DNA of 8,703 nucleotides from positions 1 to 8,703 of the forward strand of contig JASIGD010000053.1 in the NCBI GenBank assembly GCA_030045295.1, read 5' to 3'. Position numbers and translations under genes: made by a program. How positions within the stretch are numbered: position 1 is the first letter of the stretch; each line of letters starts with the position of its first letter. This DNA is from Streptosporangiaceae bacterium (GTDB taxonomy: Bacteria > Actinomycetota > Actinomycetes > Streptosporangiales > Streptosporangiaceae). Positions 1-6,889 of the stretch are shown one piece after another. The notes under the pieces are model-generated. The model saw only the letters and a list, made by a program, of their open reading frames with translations, searched no databases and was not told where the DNA came from.

Positions 1-848
1 GGGCCGAGCTTTTGGTTATGTACAGGTGGCCGGCCATGTGGGCGTTCGTCCTCATCCCGCCCGCGGTCACGCTGATCGACGGCTACATCGAGCAGTACGT
101 CCTCTACCGGGCCGGCGCCGGGGCCATCGTCTTGTCCTCGCCGGCCCAGGTCCTGACCACGATCTTGCCGGGCCAGTACGTCCCGGCCGTGCTCAACAGC
201 ATCGGGTTCGACCCCACCTTGCCCGGTACCGCCGCGTTCTTCCTCATCGGGGCGCTGGCCGCCGGGAGCAACTGGGCTGGCGGGACGATCAAGACCTCGC
301 TGCTGCAGGCCCCGGGCCGAGCCCGGACCTCCGCTGGCCAGGCGCTCGGCATCGCGGTCGCCCTGGTGACGAGCGTGATCCTGACCTTCGCGGTCGCGGG
401 CCTGTCCAGCGTGGTGATCGCGGTCACCGCGACCGGATCGGCCTCCCCGGCCGCCAGCCCGCTGCCGACCGCGGGCCGGCTGGCTGCGGCGTTCGGCATC
501 GCGGTCATCGTCAGCCTGGCCTGGGGCGCCGCAGGCTGGACGGCCGGCACGTTGCTCAAGAGCGCCACCGGCGCGTTCGCCGCCTTGCTGCTGTGGATCA
601 CGGTCGTGCAGTCGCAGCTGGACCAGTACGCCACCGAAATGCCCGGGCTGCTACGTACCGTCTACGACATGCTGCCGGACGCCAGCACCAACACCGTCAC
701 GACCCTGTTCGGACAGGTCAACAACGGAGTGTCCCCGGGCACCTTGGGCGAGGTGACGCTGCCTGTCGCCTTCGCGATCCTCGCCGTGTACGCCCTGGCC
801 TGCTTCGCGCTGCCGGTCGTCGTGACCCGGCGGCGCGACATCGGTTAG
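1..848 (+). CDS. ABC-2 type transporter permease, 5' end cut by window
   Basis: This is probably the membrane subunit of an ABC transporter, sitting in the cytoplasmic membrane and working with a separate ATPase that is not in the window. The frame is open to the left edge. The first possible start in view is TTG at 12, but the residues before the first hydrophobic segment (AELLVMYRWPAMW) look like the short cytoplasmic lead of ABC-2 permeases, so the true start is probably just outside. Counting from the TTG, hydrophobic segments lie near residues 8-23, 70-85, 110-138, 157-182, 184-203 and 248-272. The protein ends in a basic tail (TRRRDIG), as these permeases often do. There is no nucleotide-binding domain. 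The substrate cannot be told. A gap of about 160 nt follows before the next gene, so co-transcription is uncertain. Family assignment rests on topology and the end motifs only. Confidence 0.7.
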   Translation, partial: AELLVMYRWPAMWAFVLIPPAVTLIDGYIEQYVLYRAGAGAIVLSSPAQVLTTILPGQYVPAVLNSIGFDPTLPGTAAFFLIGALAAGSNWAGGTIKTSLLQAPGRARTSAGQALGIAVALVTSVILTFAVAGLSSVVIAVTATGSASPAASPLPTAGRLAAAFGIAVIVSLAWGAAGWTAGTLLKSATGAFAALLLWITVVQSQLDQYATEMPGLLRTVYDMLPDASTNTVTTLFGQVNNGVSPGTLGEVTLPVAFAILAVYALACFALPVVVTRRRDIG

Positions 849-923
849 CGCGCGTCACCAGGCCACGTGGTCGGCCAGCGGCGCGTGATGGCCGGCATCG
901 TCACCTCCCGCTGCACTTCGGCG

Positions 924-929
924 GATAAT
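924..929 (+). promoter_or_regulatory. Candidate -10 promoter element upstream of the DUF3500 gene
   Basis: GATAAT lies in the gap between the permease stop (848) and the DUF3500 start, about 78 nt before the GTG at 1007. It matches the actinobacterial -10 pattern except for the first base. No convincing -35 box is seen 17-18 nt upstream (TCACCT or GTCACC). It is an AT-rich hexamer in a GC-rich gap, which is suggestive only. Confidence 0.3.
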
Positions 930-1006
930 CAAGACCGTCAGGCCGAACGGGCGGTGGTATCACGAACGGGGATCGGCAAGTGCGGGAGTCTGGCGAGGGC
1001 GATGCG

Positions 1007-2050
1007 GTGAACGACAGGACCCTGGCACCGGAGACGGCCGGGCGGATGGCCGCGGCCGCGGCCGCCTGGCTGGCGGCGCTGACCGAGGCGCAGCGGAGCC
1101 GGGCGTGCTTCGCCTTCGGCGATGCGCGGCGCGACTGGTCGTTCCTGCCGGTGCTGGAACGTGGCGGCCTTCCGATCGGTGCGCTCGACGACGGCCAGCG
1201 CAGGCTGGCGCACGAGCTGATCGTGAGCGGGACGAGCATGCCGGGGTACACCAAGGTCGTCTCGGTCATGGCCATGGAGCACGTCCGGCGCGCGCTCCTG
1301 CCGGACCTGGCCGAGCTATTCGACCCCGAGCGGTACAGCTTCAAGGTGTTCGGATCGCCGGGCGATCCGGTCTGGGCGTGGCAGGTCGCGGGGCATCATA
1401 TCTCGCTTAACTTCACTGTCGTCGACGGCTGCCACGTCTCCCCCACCCCGTGTATGCTCGGCGCCGCGCCAGCCAGCTACGGGATGCTCGCGCCGCTGGC
1501 CGATGACGAGGAGCTCGGCTACCGTTTCGTGAACTCGCTCGACGACGCGCAGCGGCACGCGGCGATCATCTACCACCGCCCGCCGCCGGACTTCGCCACC
1601 CGGATGGTGCCCAGGATCGGCGAGATCGAGCGACCCGACCCGGTATTCGAGCCCGAGCCTGACTACGTGATCAGCGAGGACGAACGCGAAATCCTCAGCT
1701 ACGTGCGTACCAGCCCCAAGGGCCTGGCCGCCGCCGAGCTGAACCGACGGCAGTTCGACGAGCTATCTGAGCTGGTCGGGGGGTTCGCGCGGCGGTTGCC
1801 TGATGAGGTCGCCGGGGCTCAGCTGCGCGACCTGGAGCGGGTCGGGATGGACGACCTCACCTTCGCGTGGGCGGGCAGCATCGAACCCGGGCAGCGGCAT
1901 TACTTCCGCGTCCAGGGACCGACGCTGCTCATCGAGCACGACAACACCCAGGGAAACGGCAACCATATTCATTCGGTGTGGCGGAACCCGGCGGGCGATT
2001 TCGGCGACGACGTGCTGGCCGAGCACTACCGCCTGTACCACGCGGGCTGA
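1007..2050 (+). CDS. DUF3500 family protein
   Basis: The function is unknown; the family is recognised from two conserved blocks. The first is GHHISLNFTVVDG, from about residue 129, followed by the PTPCMLGAAPAS stretch. The second is the C-terminal block FAWAGSIEPGQRHYFRVQGP, then EHDNTQGNGNHIHSVWR (D312-N313-T314-Q315 and H320-I-H322) and DFGDDVLAEHY near the end. The Asp/Asn and His-x-His residues could bind a metal or form an active site, but that is inference. The GTG at 1007 is chosen because GAGGG lies 7 nt upstream (995-999). An in-frame GTG at 980 would add nine residues with a weaker site. The product is about 347 residues, in the usual family range. No signal peptide or membrane span is seen, so it is probably cytoplasmic. 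The hydrolase gene follows after 50 nt, which suggests a shared transcript. Confidence 0.85.
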   Translation: MNDRTLAPETAGRMAAAAAAWLAALTEAQRSRACFAFGDARRDWSFLPVLERGGLPIGALDDGQRRLAHELIVSGTSMPGYTKVVSVMAMEHVRRALLPDLAELFDPERYSFKVFGSPGDPVWAWQVAGHHISLNFTVVDGCHVSPTPCMLGAAPASYGMLAPLADDEELGYRFVNSLDDAQRHAAIIYHRPPPDFATRMVPRIGEIERPDPVFEPEPDYVISEDEREILSYVRTSPKGLAAAELNRRQFDELSELVGGFARRLPDEVAGAQLRDLERVGMDDLTFAWAGSIEPGQRHYFRVQGPTLLIEHDNTQGNGNHIHSVWRNPAGDFGDDVLAEHYRLYHAG

Positions 2051-2086
2051 TGCCCTGCCGTGACCCGGTGCTGCACACCAACTGGC

Positions 2087-2094
2087 AGGAGGAG
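2087..2094 (+). promoter_or_regulatory. Strong ribosome binding site that fixes the GH26-like start
   Basis: AGGAGGAG ends 6 nt before the GTG at 2101. The same frame also has an ATG at 2050 that overlaps the TGA of the DUF3500 gene (TGATG), but that site has only a weak GCGGGC upstream. The purine-rich site makes GTG 2101 the better start. Confidence 0.75.
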
Positions 2095-2100
2095 ATAGCA

Positions 2101-3111
2101 GTGGCAGGCCCTGATACCACCATCCCCATCGGCGTCTACCGGGGCGCGGCCGTAGACATCGCCACGGTGGAGGCGTACGAGCAGTTCGTCGGCATACCGC
2201 AGGGACAGACCGTCCGCTACGTGCTCGCGTTCATGCCGGACAGCCCGTCGTGGCCGCAGTTCGAGCAGGCGATCCTCGCCGCCACCACCAACGGGGGGGC
2301 CGGCAGCACGCCTGCGACTGCGTGGGCGCCGCTGCTCGGCGGGCGCAAGCTCATGCTCGCCGTCCCGGCCTGCGTGCAGGGCACCACCTGGGCGGACGAG
2401 GCCTCCGGGGCCAACGACGCGCACTGGCGGGCTCTCGCCCAGACCCTGACCGAGGGTGGCCTGGCCGGCAGCGTCATCCGGATCGGCCGGGAGTTCAACG
2501 GAGGCTGGTACCGCTGGTCGGTGAGCACCAGCACCAGCTCCGGCAACTACTACAAGAACTACCAGGCCGGGTACGCGCACGTCGTGGGCGTGATGAAGGC
2601 CGCCGGGTTCTCCGGCACCTTCGTGTGGAACCCCTACCTCGGGCGGGGCACGATGGGACCCAGCCTCGGGGCGGAGACCTGCGAGCCGGCCGGCGGCGTC
2701 GTGGACGTGATCGGGATCGACTTGTACGACGGGCCGAACGGCAACTACCCGCCGGGGGAGCAGATCCGCAGCGCGGCACAGCAGCAGGCCGCGTGGTCGT
2801 CCTATCACGACACCAGTACCTGGGACGGCCTCATGGGCTGGCGCAGCCTCGCGCTGAGCCGGGGCAAGCCGCTGTGCTACCCGGAGTGGGGGCTGCGGCT
2901 GTGGAACGACGCCGGCGTGTATAAGGGCGGCGGCGATAACGCCATCTTCGTCAACGAGATGGCAGCCTGGATGAAGGACACCGGCCCGTTCATGCACGCC
3001 TTCTGGGAGGACACCGGGATGGGCGTGGCCGACCCGGACGATTCCCCGCAGCGCCTGGTCGCCGTGCCGCAGGCGCGCCAGGCGTTCCTCGAGCAGTTCG
3101 GCTGGGGCTGA
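2101..3111 (+). CDS. Glycoside hydrolase, GH26-like (beta-mannanase type TIM barrel)
   Basis: This is a probable retaining glycoside hydrolase of clan A type, related to GH26 endo-mannanases. The product is about 336 residues. Visible landmarks, numbered from the GTG: IRIGREFNGGWYRWS with the candidate acid/base Glu131; FVWNPYLG near 177; VDVIGIDLYDG at 201-211; and PLCYPEWGLRLW with the candidate nucleophile Glu262. The spacing of the two glutamates and the Trp/Tyr-rich surroundings fit a barrel with catalytic residues after strands 4 and 7. Classical GH26 mannanases have His before the acid/base Glu; here it is Arg130. No signal peptide or lipobox is seen after either possible start, which is unusual for a polysaccharide-degrading enzyme and points to an intracellular substrate or leaderless export. 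It probably forms an operon with the DUF3500 gene. Substrate specificity cannot be assigned, and other clan A families remain possible. Confidence 0.7.
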   Translation: MAGPDTTIPIGVYRGAAVDIATVEAYEQFVGIPQGQTVRYVLAFMPDSPSWPQFEQAILAATTNGGAGSTPATAWAPLLGGRKLMLAVPACVQGTTWADEASGANDAHWRALAQTLTEGGLAGSVIRIGREFNGGWYRWSVSTSTSSGNYYKNYQAGYAHVVGVMKAAGFSGTFVWNPYLGRGTMGPSLGAETCEPAGGVVDVIGIDLYDGPNGNYPPGEQIRSAAQQQAAWSSYHDTSTWDGLMGWRSLALSRGKPLCYPEWGLRLWNDAGVYKGGGDNAIFVNEMAAWMKDTGPFMHAFWEDTGMGVADPDDSPQRLVAVPQARQAFLEQFGWG

Positions 3112-3112
3112 G

Positions 3113-3128
3113 CGGGCAGGTTCGCCCG
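3113..3128. terminator. Short GC hairpin between convergent genes, possible bidirectional terminator
   Basis: CGGGC (3113-3117) and GCCCG (3124-3128) form a perfect 5-bp stem with a 6-nt loop, just after the hydrolase stop and before the stop of the minus-strand operon. It has no U-tract, as is common in high-GC actinomycetes. Position favours a terminator; the short stem keeps confidence low. Confidence 0.3.
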
Positions 3129-3143
3129 ACGTTCTGCGGCCGA

Positions 3144-4028
3144 TCAGGTGCCAGCCGGATGCCAGACGGTCTTGGTCTCCAGGTAAGCGAGCATCCGATC
3201 CAGGCCTGGGGTCAGGACCCAGGCCTCGTCCTCGGGGCGGACGACGCGCTTGAGGTTGTCTGCGGCGGCCACGGCCAGGTCATCGGCGAGCGCGCCGGAC
3301 GCGCCGCACAGGTCGATGGCGTTGACGTCCATGTGCGACGCGAGCCAGGGAGCGATCTCGGCCGTGCGGCCGGTCAGTACGTTGACCACGCCGGGGGGCA
3401 CGTCGGAGGTCGCGAGTACCTCCGACAGCGTCACCGCGGGCAGCGGGGAACGTTCGCTGGCCAGCACCACCACCGTGTTGCCGGTCACGATGGCAGGAGC
3501 GATCACCGAGACGAAGCCGAGCAGGCTCGAGGAACCGGGTGCGATCACCGCCACGACGCCCGTCGGCTCCGGGAGCGAGAAGTTGAAATAGGGCCCAGCC
3601 ACCGGGTTGGCCGCGCCGCGCACCTGGGCGATCTTGTCCGCCCAGCCGGCGTACCAGACCCATCGGTCGATCGCCGCGTCCACGACCGCCTCGGCTGGCC
3701 GGGCTCCCAGCCCTTCCGCCGAACGGACCTCGGCGGCGAACTGCGCGCGGCGGCCCTCCAGCAGCTCGGCGACCCGGTACAGGACCTGCCCCCGGTTGTA
3801 GGCGGTCGCCGCCGACCAGCCGGCGAACGCCTTCCGCGCGGCCGCCACCGCGTCTCTGGCGTCCTTCCTCGAGGCCAGCGCCGCGTTGGCCAGGAACCCG
3901 CCGTTGTGGTCGGTCACCGCGTAGGACCTGCCGCTTTCGGAGCGGGGAAAGGCCCCGCCGATGTACAGCTTGTACGTCTTCCGCACGGCAAGGCGCGCGG
4001 CACCACCAGCGGTAGCGGTATCAGACAT
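3144..4028 (-). CDS. Non-catalytic aldehyde dehydrogenase-like protein (truncated ALDH fold)
   Basis: This 294-residue protein is clearly related to aldehyde dehydrogenases but far shorter than the usual 480-500. It keeps the N-terminal part (KLYIGG at 20-25, WYAGWADKI at 125-133, PTGVVAVIAPG at 155-165, GNTVVVLASE at 183-192, PPGVVNVLTG at 211-220). It lacks the catalytic segment: no ELGG glutamate, no CxxG-type cysteine and no EEIFGP motif. The oxyanion Asn of PWN is replaced (APGSSS, Ser166) and the cofactor Lys of KPAE is Leu189. It ends with AYLETKTVWHP, like the C-terminal oligomerisation strand of full-length enzymes. It should not be an active dehydrogenase; a structural or regulatory partner of the upstream enzyme is more likely. 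Its ATG overlaps the upstream gene by 8 nt and has GGAGG 9 nt ahead (4038-4042), so translation is coupled. It resembles the second, non-catalytic domain of ALDH16 proteins; this is inferred from motifs. Confidence 0.8.
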   Translation of the reverse strand: MSDTATAGGAARLAVRKTYKLYIGGAFPRSESGRSYAVTDHNGGFLANAALASRKDARDAVAAARKAFAGWSAATAYNRGQVLYRVAELLEGRRAQFAAEVRSAEGLGARPAEAVVDAAIDRWVWYAGWADKIAQVRGAANPVAGPYFNFSLPEPTGVVAVIAPGSSSLLGFVSVIAPAIVTGNTVVVLASERSPLPAVTLSEVLATSDVPPGVVNVLTGRTAEIAPWLASHMDVNAIDLCGASGALADDLAVAAADNLKRVVRPEDEAWVLTPGLDRMLAYLETKTVWHPAGT

Positions 4029-5460
4029 CGAGGTACGCCTCCAGCCCGTGCCTGCCGCCTTCCCGGCCGTACCCGGATTCCTTGTACCCCCCGAACGGTG
4101 ACGAAGGATCGAACTTGTTGAACGTATTCGCCCACACGACGCCGGCGCGCAGCCGGGACGACATCCACAAGATCAGCGACCCCTTGTCGGTCCAGACGCC
4201 GGCCGACAACCCGTACGGCGTGTTGTTGGCCTTCGCCACCGCCTCGGCCGGCGTCCGGAACGTCAGCACGGACAGCACCGGCCCGAAGATCTCCTCCCGC
4301 GCGATGCGATGCGCCTGCGTCACCCCGGTGAACAGCGTCGGCGGGAACCAGAAGCCCTTCACCGGCAGCTCGCACGGCGGCGACCACCGCTGCGCGCCCT
4401 CGGCCTCCCCGACCGCGGACAGCCCGCGGATCTTGGCCAGCTGGGCCGCTGAGTTGATGGCGCCCACGTCGGTGTTCTTGTCCAGCGGGTCGCCCAGCCG
4501 CAGCGTCCCCAGCCTCCGCCGCAGCGCGGCGAGCACGTCGGAGTACACGGACTCCTGCACCAGCAGGCGTGACCCGGCGCAGCAGACGTGACCCTGGTTG
4601 AAGAAGATGCCGTTGACAATGCCCTCGACGGCCTGGTCGACGGGCGCGTCCTCGAACACGATGTTGGCGGCTTTCCCGCCCAGTTCCAGGGTCACCTTCT
4701 TGCGCGGCTGCGTGGCGCAGTCGCGGGCGATCTGCTTGCCGACCTCGGTCGACCCGGTGAACGCCACCTTGTCGATGCCGGGGTGGGTGACCAGCGCGCG
4801 TCCGGTGTCCCCGGCGCCGGTGACGATGTTGACCACGCCCGCGGGCAGGTCAGCTTGCTGGCAGATCTCGGCGAAGACCAGCGCGGTCAGTGGTGTCGTC
4901 TCGGCCGGCTTCAGCACCACCGTGTTGCCGCAGGCCAGCGCCGGGGCGATCTTCCAGGCCAGCATCAACAGCGGGAAATTCCACGGGATGACCTGGCCGG
5001 CGACCCCGAGCGGGCGCGGCGCGGGCCCGTAGCCCGCGTATTCCAGCTTGTCGGCCCAGCCGGCGTGGTAGAAGAAGTGCGCCGCAGCGAGCGGGATGTC
5101 CACGTCGCGTGATTCCCGGATCGGCTTGCCGTTGTCAAGAGATTCGAGCACGGCAAGTTCGCGAGCTCTCTCCTGAACGATCCGGGCGATGCGGAACAGG
5201 TACTTGCCTCGCTCCTTGGCGGGCAGGCCGGCCCAGGTGCGCTCGTACGCCTGGCGGGCGGCCGTCACCGCGCGGTCCACGTCGGCGGGTCCCGCCTCGG
5301 CTATCTCGGCCAGGACCTCCTCGGTGGCCGGCGAGATGGTTTTGAACGCGCGGCCGTCCACGCTGGGCGTGAACTCGCCGCCGATGAAGAGCCCGTAGGA
5401 CTCGCGGAGCGAGACGATGGACCGCGACTCTGGCGCGGGGGCGTACTCGAGCTTTCCCAT
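4021..5460 (-). CDS. NAD(P)+-dependent aldehyde dehydrogenase, catalytic
   Basis: A complete catalytic aldehyde dehydrogenase of 479 residues. Landmarks: PWNFP with oxyanion Asn161; KPAE with cofactor Lys184; FTGSTEVG at 234-241; general base Glu259 in LELGG; catalytic Cys293 in GHVCCAGSR; EEIFGP with Glu390; and PFGGYKESGYGREGG near the end. It oxidises an aldehyde to the acid. Because it directly follows deoC, acetaldehyde from deoxyribose 5-phosphate cleavage is the likely substrate, though this is inference. The ATG lies one base after the deoC stop (TGAGATG) with no strong ribosome binding site, so it probably depends on coupled translation. The protein stops at EAYLDV, just where most family members continue with a KTVTV-like terminal strand; the overlapping downstream gene carries such a tail. 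Together the pair resembles a split ALDH16. Confidence 0.93.
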   Translation of the reverse strand: MGKLEYAPAPESRSIVSLRESYGLFIGGEFTPSVDGRAFKTISPATEEVLAEIAEAGPADVDRAVTAARQAYERTWAGLPAKERGKYLFRIARIVQERARELAVLESLDNGKPIRESRDVDIPLAAAHFFYHAGWADKLEYAGYGPAPRPLGVAGQVIPWNFPLLMLAWKIAPALACGNTVVLKPAETTPLTALVFAEICQQADLPAGVVNIVTGAGDTGRALVTHPGIDKVAFTGSTEVGKQIARDCATQPRKKVTLELGGKAANIVFEDAPVDQAVEGIVNGIFFNQGHVCCAGSRLLVQESVYSDVLAALRRRLGTLRLGDPLDKNTDVGAINSAAQLAKIRGLSAVGEAEGAQRWSPPCELPVKGFWFPPTLFTGVTQAHRIAREEIFGPVLSVLTFRTPAEAVAKANNTPYGLSAGVWTDKGSLILWMSSRLRAGVVWANTFNKFDPSSPFGGYKESGYGREGGRHGLEAYLDV

Positions 5461-5461
5461 C

Positions 5462-6400
5462 TCAGTCCAAGGTGAAGTAGTCGGGACCCGAGTAGCGGCC
5501 GGTCGCCATCCTGGTCCGCTGCATGAGCAGGTCGTTCAGCAAGCTGGAGGCGCCGATGCGGAACCAGCGCGGGTCCAGCCAGTCCTCCCCCACCGTCTCG
5601 TTGACCAGGACCAGGTAGCGGATCGCGTCCTTGGCGGCGCGGATGCCGCCGGCGGGCTTGACGCCGACCTGGCGGCCGTGGGCCGCGCGGTAGTCGCGTA
5701 CGGCCTCCAGCATGACCAAGGTGACCGGCAGCGTCGCCGCCGGAGTGACCTTGCCGGTCGAGGTCTTGATGAAGTCGGCGCCGGCCAGCATGGCCAGCCA
5801 CGAGGCACGCCGCACATTGTCCAGCGTGACCAGTTCGCCGGTCTCCAGGATCACCTTGAGGTGGGTTCCGGCGCTGGCCTGCCGGACCGCGGCGATCTCG
5901 TCGAAGACGCGCTGGTAACGCCCGGCCAGGAAGGCGCCACGGTCGATCACCATGTCCACCTCGTCCGCGCCGGCGCCGATCGCGTACTTCACGTCAGCGA
6001 GCTTGACGTCCAGGCTGGTCCGCCCGCTCGGGAACGCGGTCGCCACGCTGGCCACGTGGATGCCGGTGCCCTTTACTTCGGCCGCGGCGACGTGGGCCAG
6101 GTCGGGGTACACGCAGACCGCGGCGACCTTCGGCGCGGTTGGGTCGGCGGGATCGGGACGCTTGGCCTTGGCGCACAGCGCGCGCACCTTGCCCGGCGTG
6201 TCCTGGCCTTCCAGCGTGGTCAGGTCGATCATGGAGATGGCGGTGTCGAGCGCCCACCGCTTCGCGGTGGTCTTGATCGACCTACTGGCCAGCATGGCCG
6301 CCCGCGCCTCGGCGCCGACCTGGTCCACTCCCGGCAGCCCGTGCAGGAACTCCCGCAGAGAAGAACCTGCGACCGCCGGAGTATCAGTCAGCGCGCTCAT
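5462..6400 (-). CDS. deoC: Deoxyribose-phosphate aldolase
   Basis: This class I aldolase cleaves 2-deoxyribose 5-phosphate to glyceraldehyde 3-phosphate and acetaldehyde in the cytoplasm, in deoxynucleoside catabolism. The product is 312 residues, the longer form closer in size to animal DERA than to the roughly 250-residue E. coli enzyme. Motifs: ALDTAISMIDLTTLEG near residue 50; AVCVYPD at 94-100; GADEVDMVID with Asp149; GADFIKTSTGK with the Schiff-base Lys212; VGVKPAGGIR with the second catalytic Lys248; and FRIGASSLLNDL for the phosphate site. The ATG at 6400 is chosen over the longer open frame (to TTG 6814) because GAGGAGGGAG lies just upstream (6407-6416) and homology begins close to it. 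It is the first gene of a three-gene operon with the two aldehyde dehydrogenase genes, one base before the next start. The upstream hairpin at 6478-6505 could lie in its leader. Confidence 0.95.
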   Translation of the reverse strand: MSALTDTPAVAGSSLREFLHGLPGVDQVGAEARAAMLASRSIKTTAKRWALDTAISMIDLTTLEGQDTPGKVRALCAKAKRPDPADPTAPKVAAVCVYPDLAHVAAAEVKGTGIHVASVATAFPSGRTSLDVKLADVKYAIGAGADEVDMVIDRGAFLAGRYQRVFDEIAAVRQASAGTHLKVILETGELVTLDNVRRASWLAMLAGADFIKTSTGKVTPAATLPVTLVMLEAVRDYRAAHGRQVGVKPAGGIRAAKDAIRYLVLVNETVGEDWLDPRWFRIGASSLLNDLLMQRTRMATGRYSGPDYFTLD

Positions 6401-6406
6401 CGGCGA

Positions 6407-6416
6407 CTCCCTCCTC
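6407..6416 (-). promoter_or_regulatory. Ribosome binding site that fixes the deoC start
   Basis: On the minus strand, GAGGAGGGAG with a GGAGG core at 6410-6414 lies 9 nt before the ATG at 6400. It shows that the open frame continuing upstream to 6814 is not part of the protein. Confidence 0.75.
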
Positions 6417-6477
6417 AGGGCACCATTGTCGCCCACGTTCGCGGCCAGCCGGGCGATGAGGTAGGCGCATCGCGAGT

Positions 6478-6505
6478 AGCGGCGGCACGGAATTGCCGCG
6501 TCGCT
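6478..6505 (-). repeat. Inverted repeat upstream of deoC (possible operator or leader hairpin)
   Basis: GCGGCA (6482-6487) and TGCCGC (6494-6499) form a perfect 6-bp stem around the 6-nt loop CGGAAT. The arms extend outward with AGCG (6478-6481) against CGCT (6502-6505) across a 2-nt bulge, giving about 10 bp in all. The inner arm ends 81 nt before the deoC ATG. It could be a repressor site or an RNA hairpin in the deoC leader; which strand is used is not shown. Confidence 0.35.
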
Positions 6506-6889
6506 GCCGGACGGAGAGCGGCCACGACCCCTGATCGCGCGCTGACATGGCCCGGCCGGCCCCCGTTTCGGCCGGACCATGCTGGGAGCGCGGCGGCGAA
6601 CGCTCCGGCAAGCTGGCGACGCCGCCGTTCCCTCGAAGGTTGGACGACTGTTACGCGCAGAACTCATCGGCGTGGCAGCCGCGGCCTGGACCAGGGCGTC
6701 CGCTCGGCCACGCTCACGATCATGTGGGTACGGGGGGAACTCGCTTGTGCCTGCCGGTAACGCCGCCACGACGCCGTCGGCGAGCAGCCTGGCCCGCAGC
6801 CGGTCCCCCGCCAAGCCTGCTGCGGGCCAGGCCGCCGTCCGGTCAGCCGACCAAGCCCTCGTGAAGCCCGGCTGCCGAACGTATGGAGA

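Larger units (their letters stand above)
6401..6889. other. Intergenic region upstream of deoC, no convincing gene
   Basis: Nearly 490 nt without a supported gene. Open frames cross it on both strands, but their translations are Arg/Ala/Pro-rich, show no domain motif and have no good start site, as expected by chance at this GC content. It holds the deoC ribosome binding site and the hairpin at 6478-6505. No tRNA T-loop signature was seen. I could not pick out a deoC promoter with confidence. Confidence 0.6.

Noticed and set aside
863..870. CCACGTGG palindrome downstream of the permease stop
   Set aside because: An 8-bp palindrome is expected by chance in a GC-rich sequence and has no second copy or clear promoter association.
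2042..2061. Possible hairpin around the DUF3500 stop codon
   Set aside because: It has only two 4-bp blocks with an unequal internal loop, too weak to report as a terminator or processing site.
2026..2997. 323-codon minus-strand open frame opposite the hydrolase gene
   Set aside because: It has no recognisable domains and is rich in Arg, Gly, Pro and His. It is the antisense shadow of a high-GC gene whose motifs are clear on the plus strand.
3159..4121. 320-codon plus-strand open frame across the ALDH-like gene
   Set aside because: Shadow of the minus-strand ALDH-like gene, whose family motifs are unmistakable in the other frame.
5417..6760. 447-codon plus-strand open frame across deoC
   Set aside because: Antisense shadow of deoC and its upstream region. 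The composition is skewed to Gly, Arg, Asp and His with no domain.
6401..6814. N-terminal extension of deoC in the same open frame, up to TTG at 6814
   Set aside because: DeoC similarity begins close to the ATG at 6400, which has a strong ribosome binding site. The upstream translation is Arg/Ala/Pro-rich without motifs.
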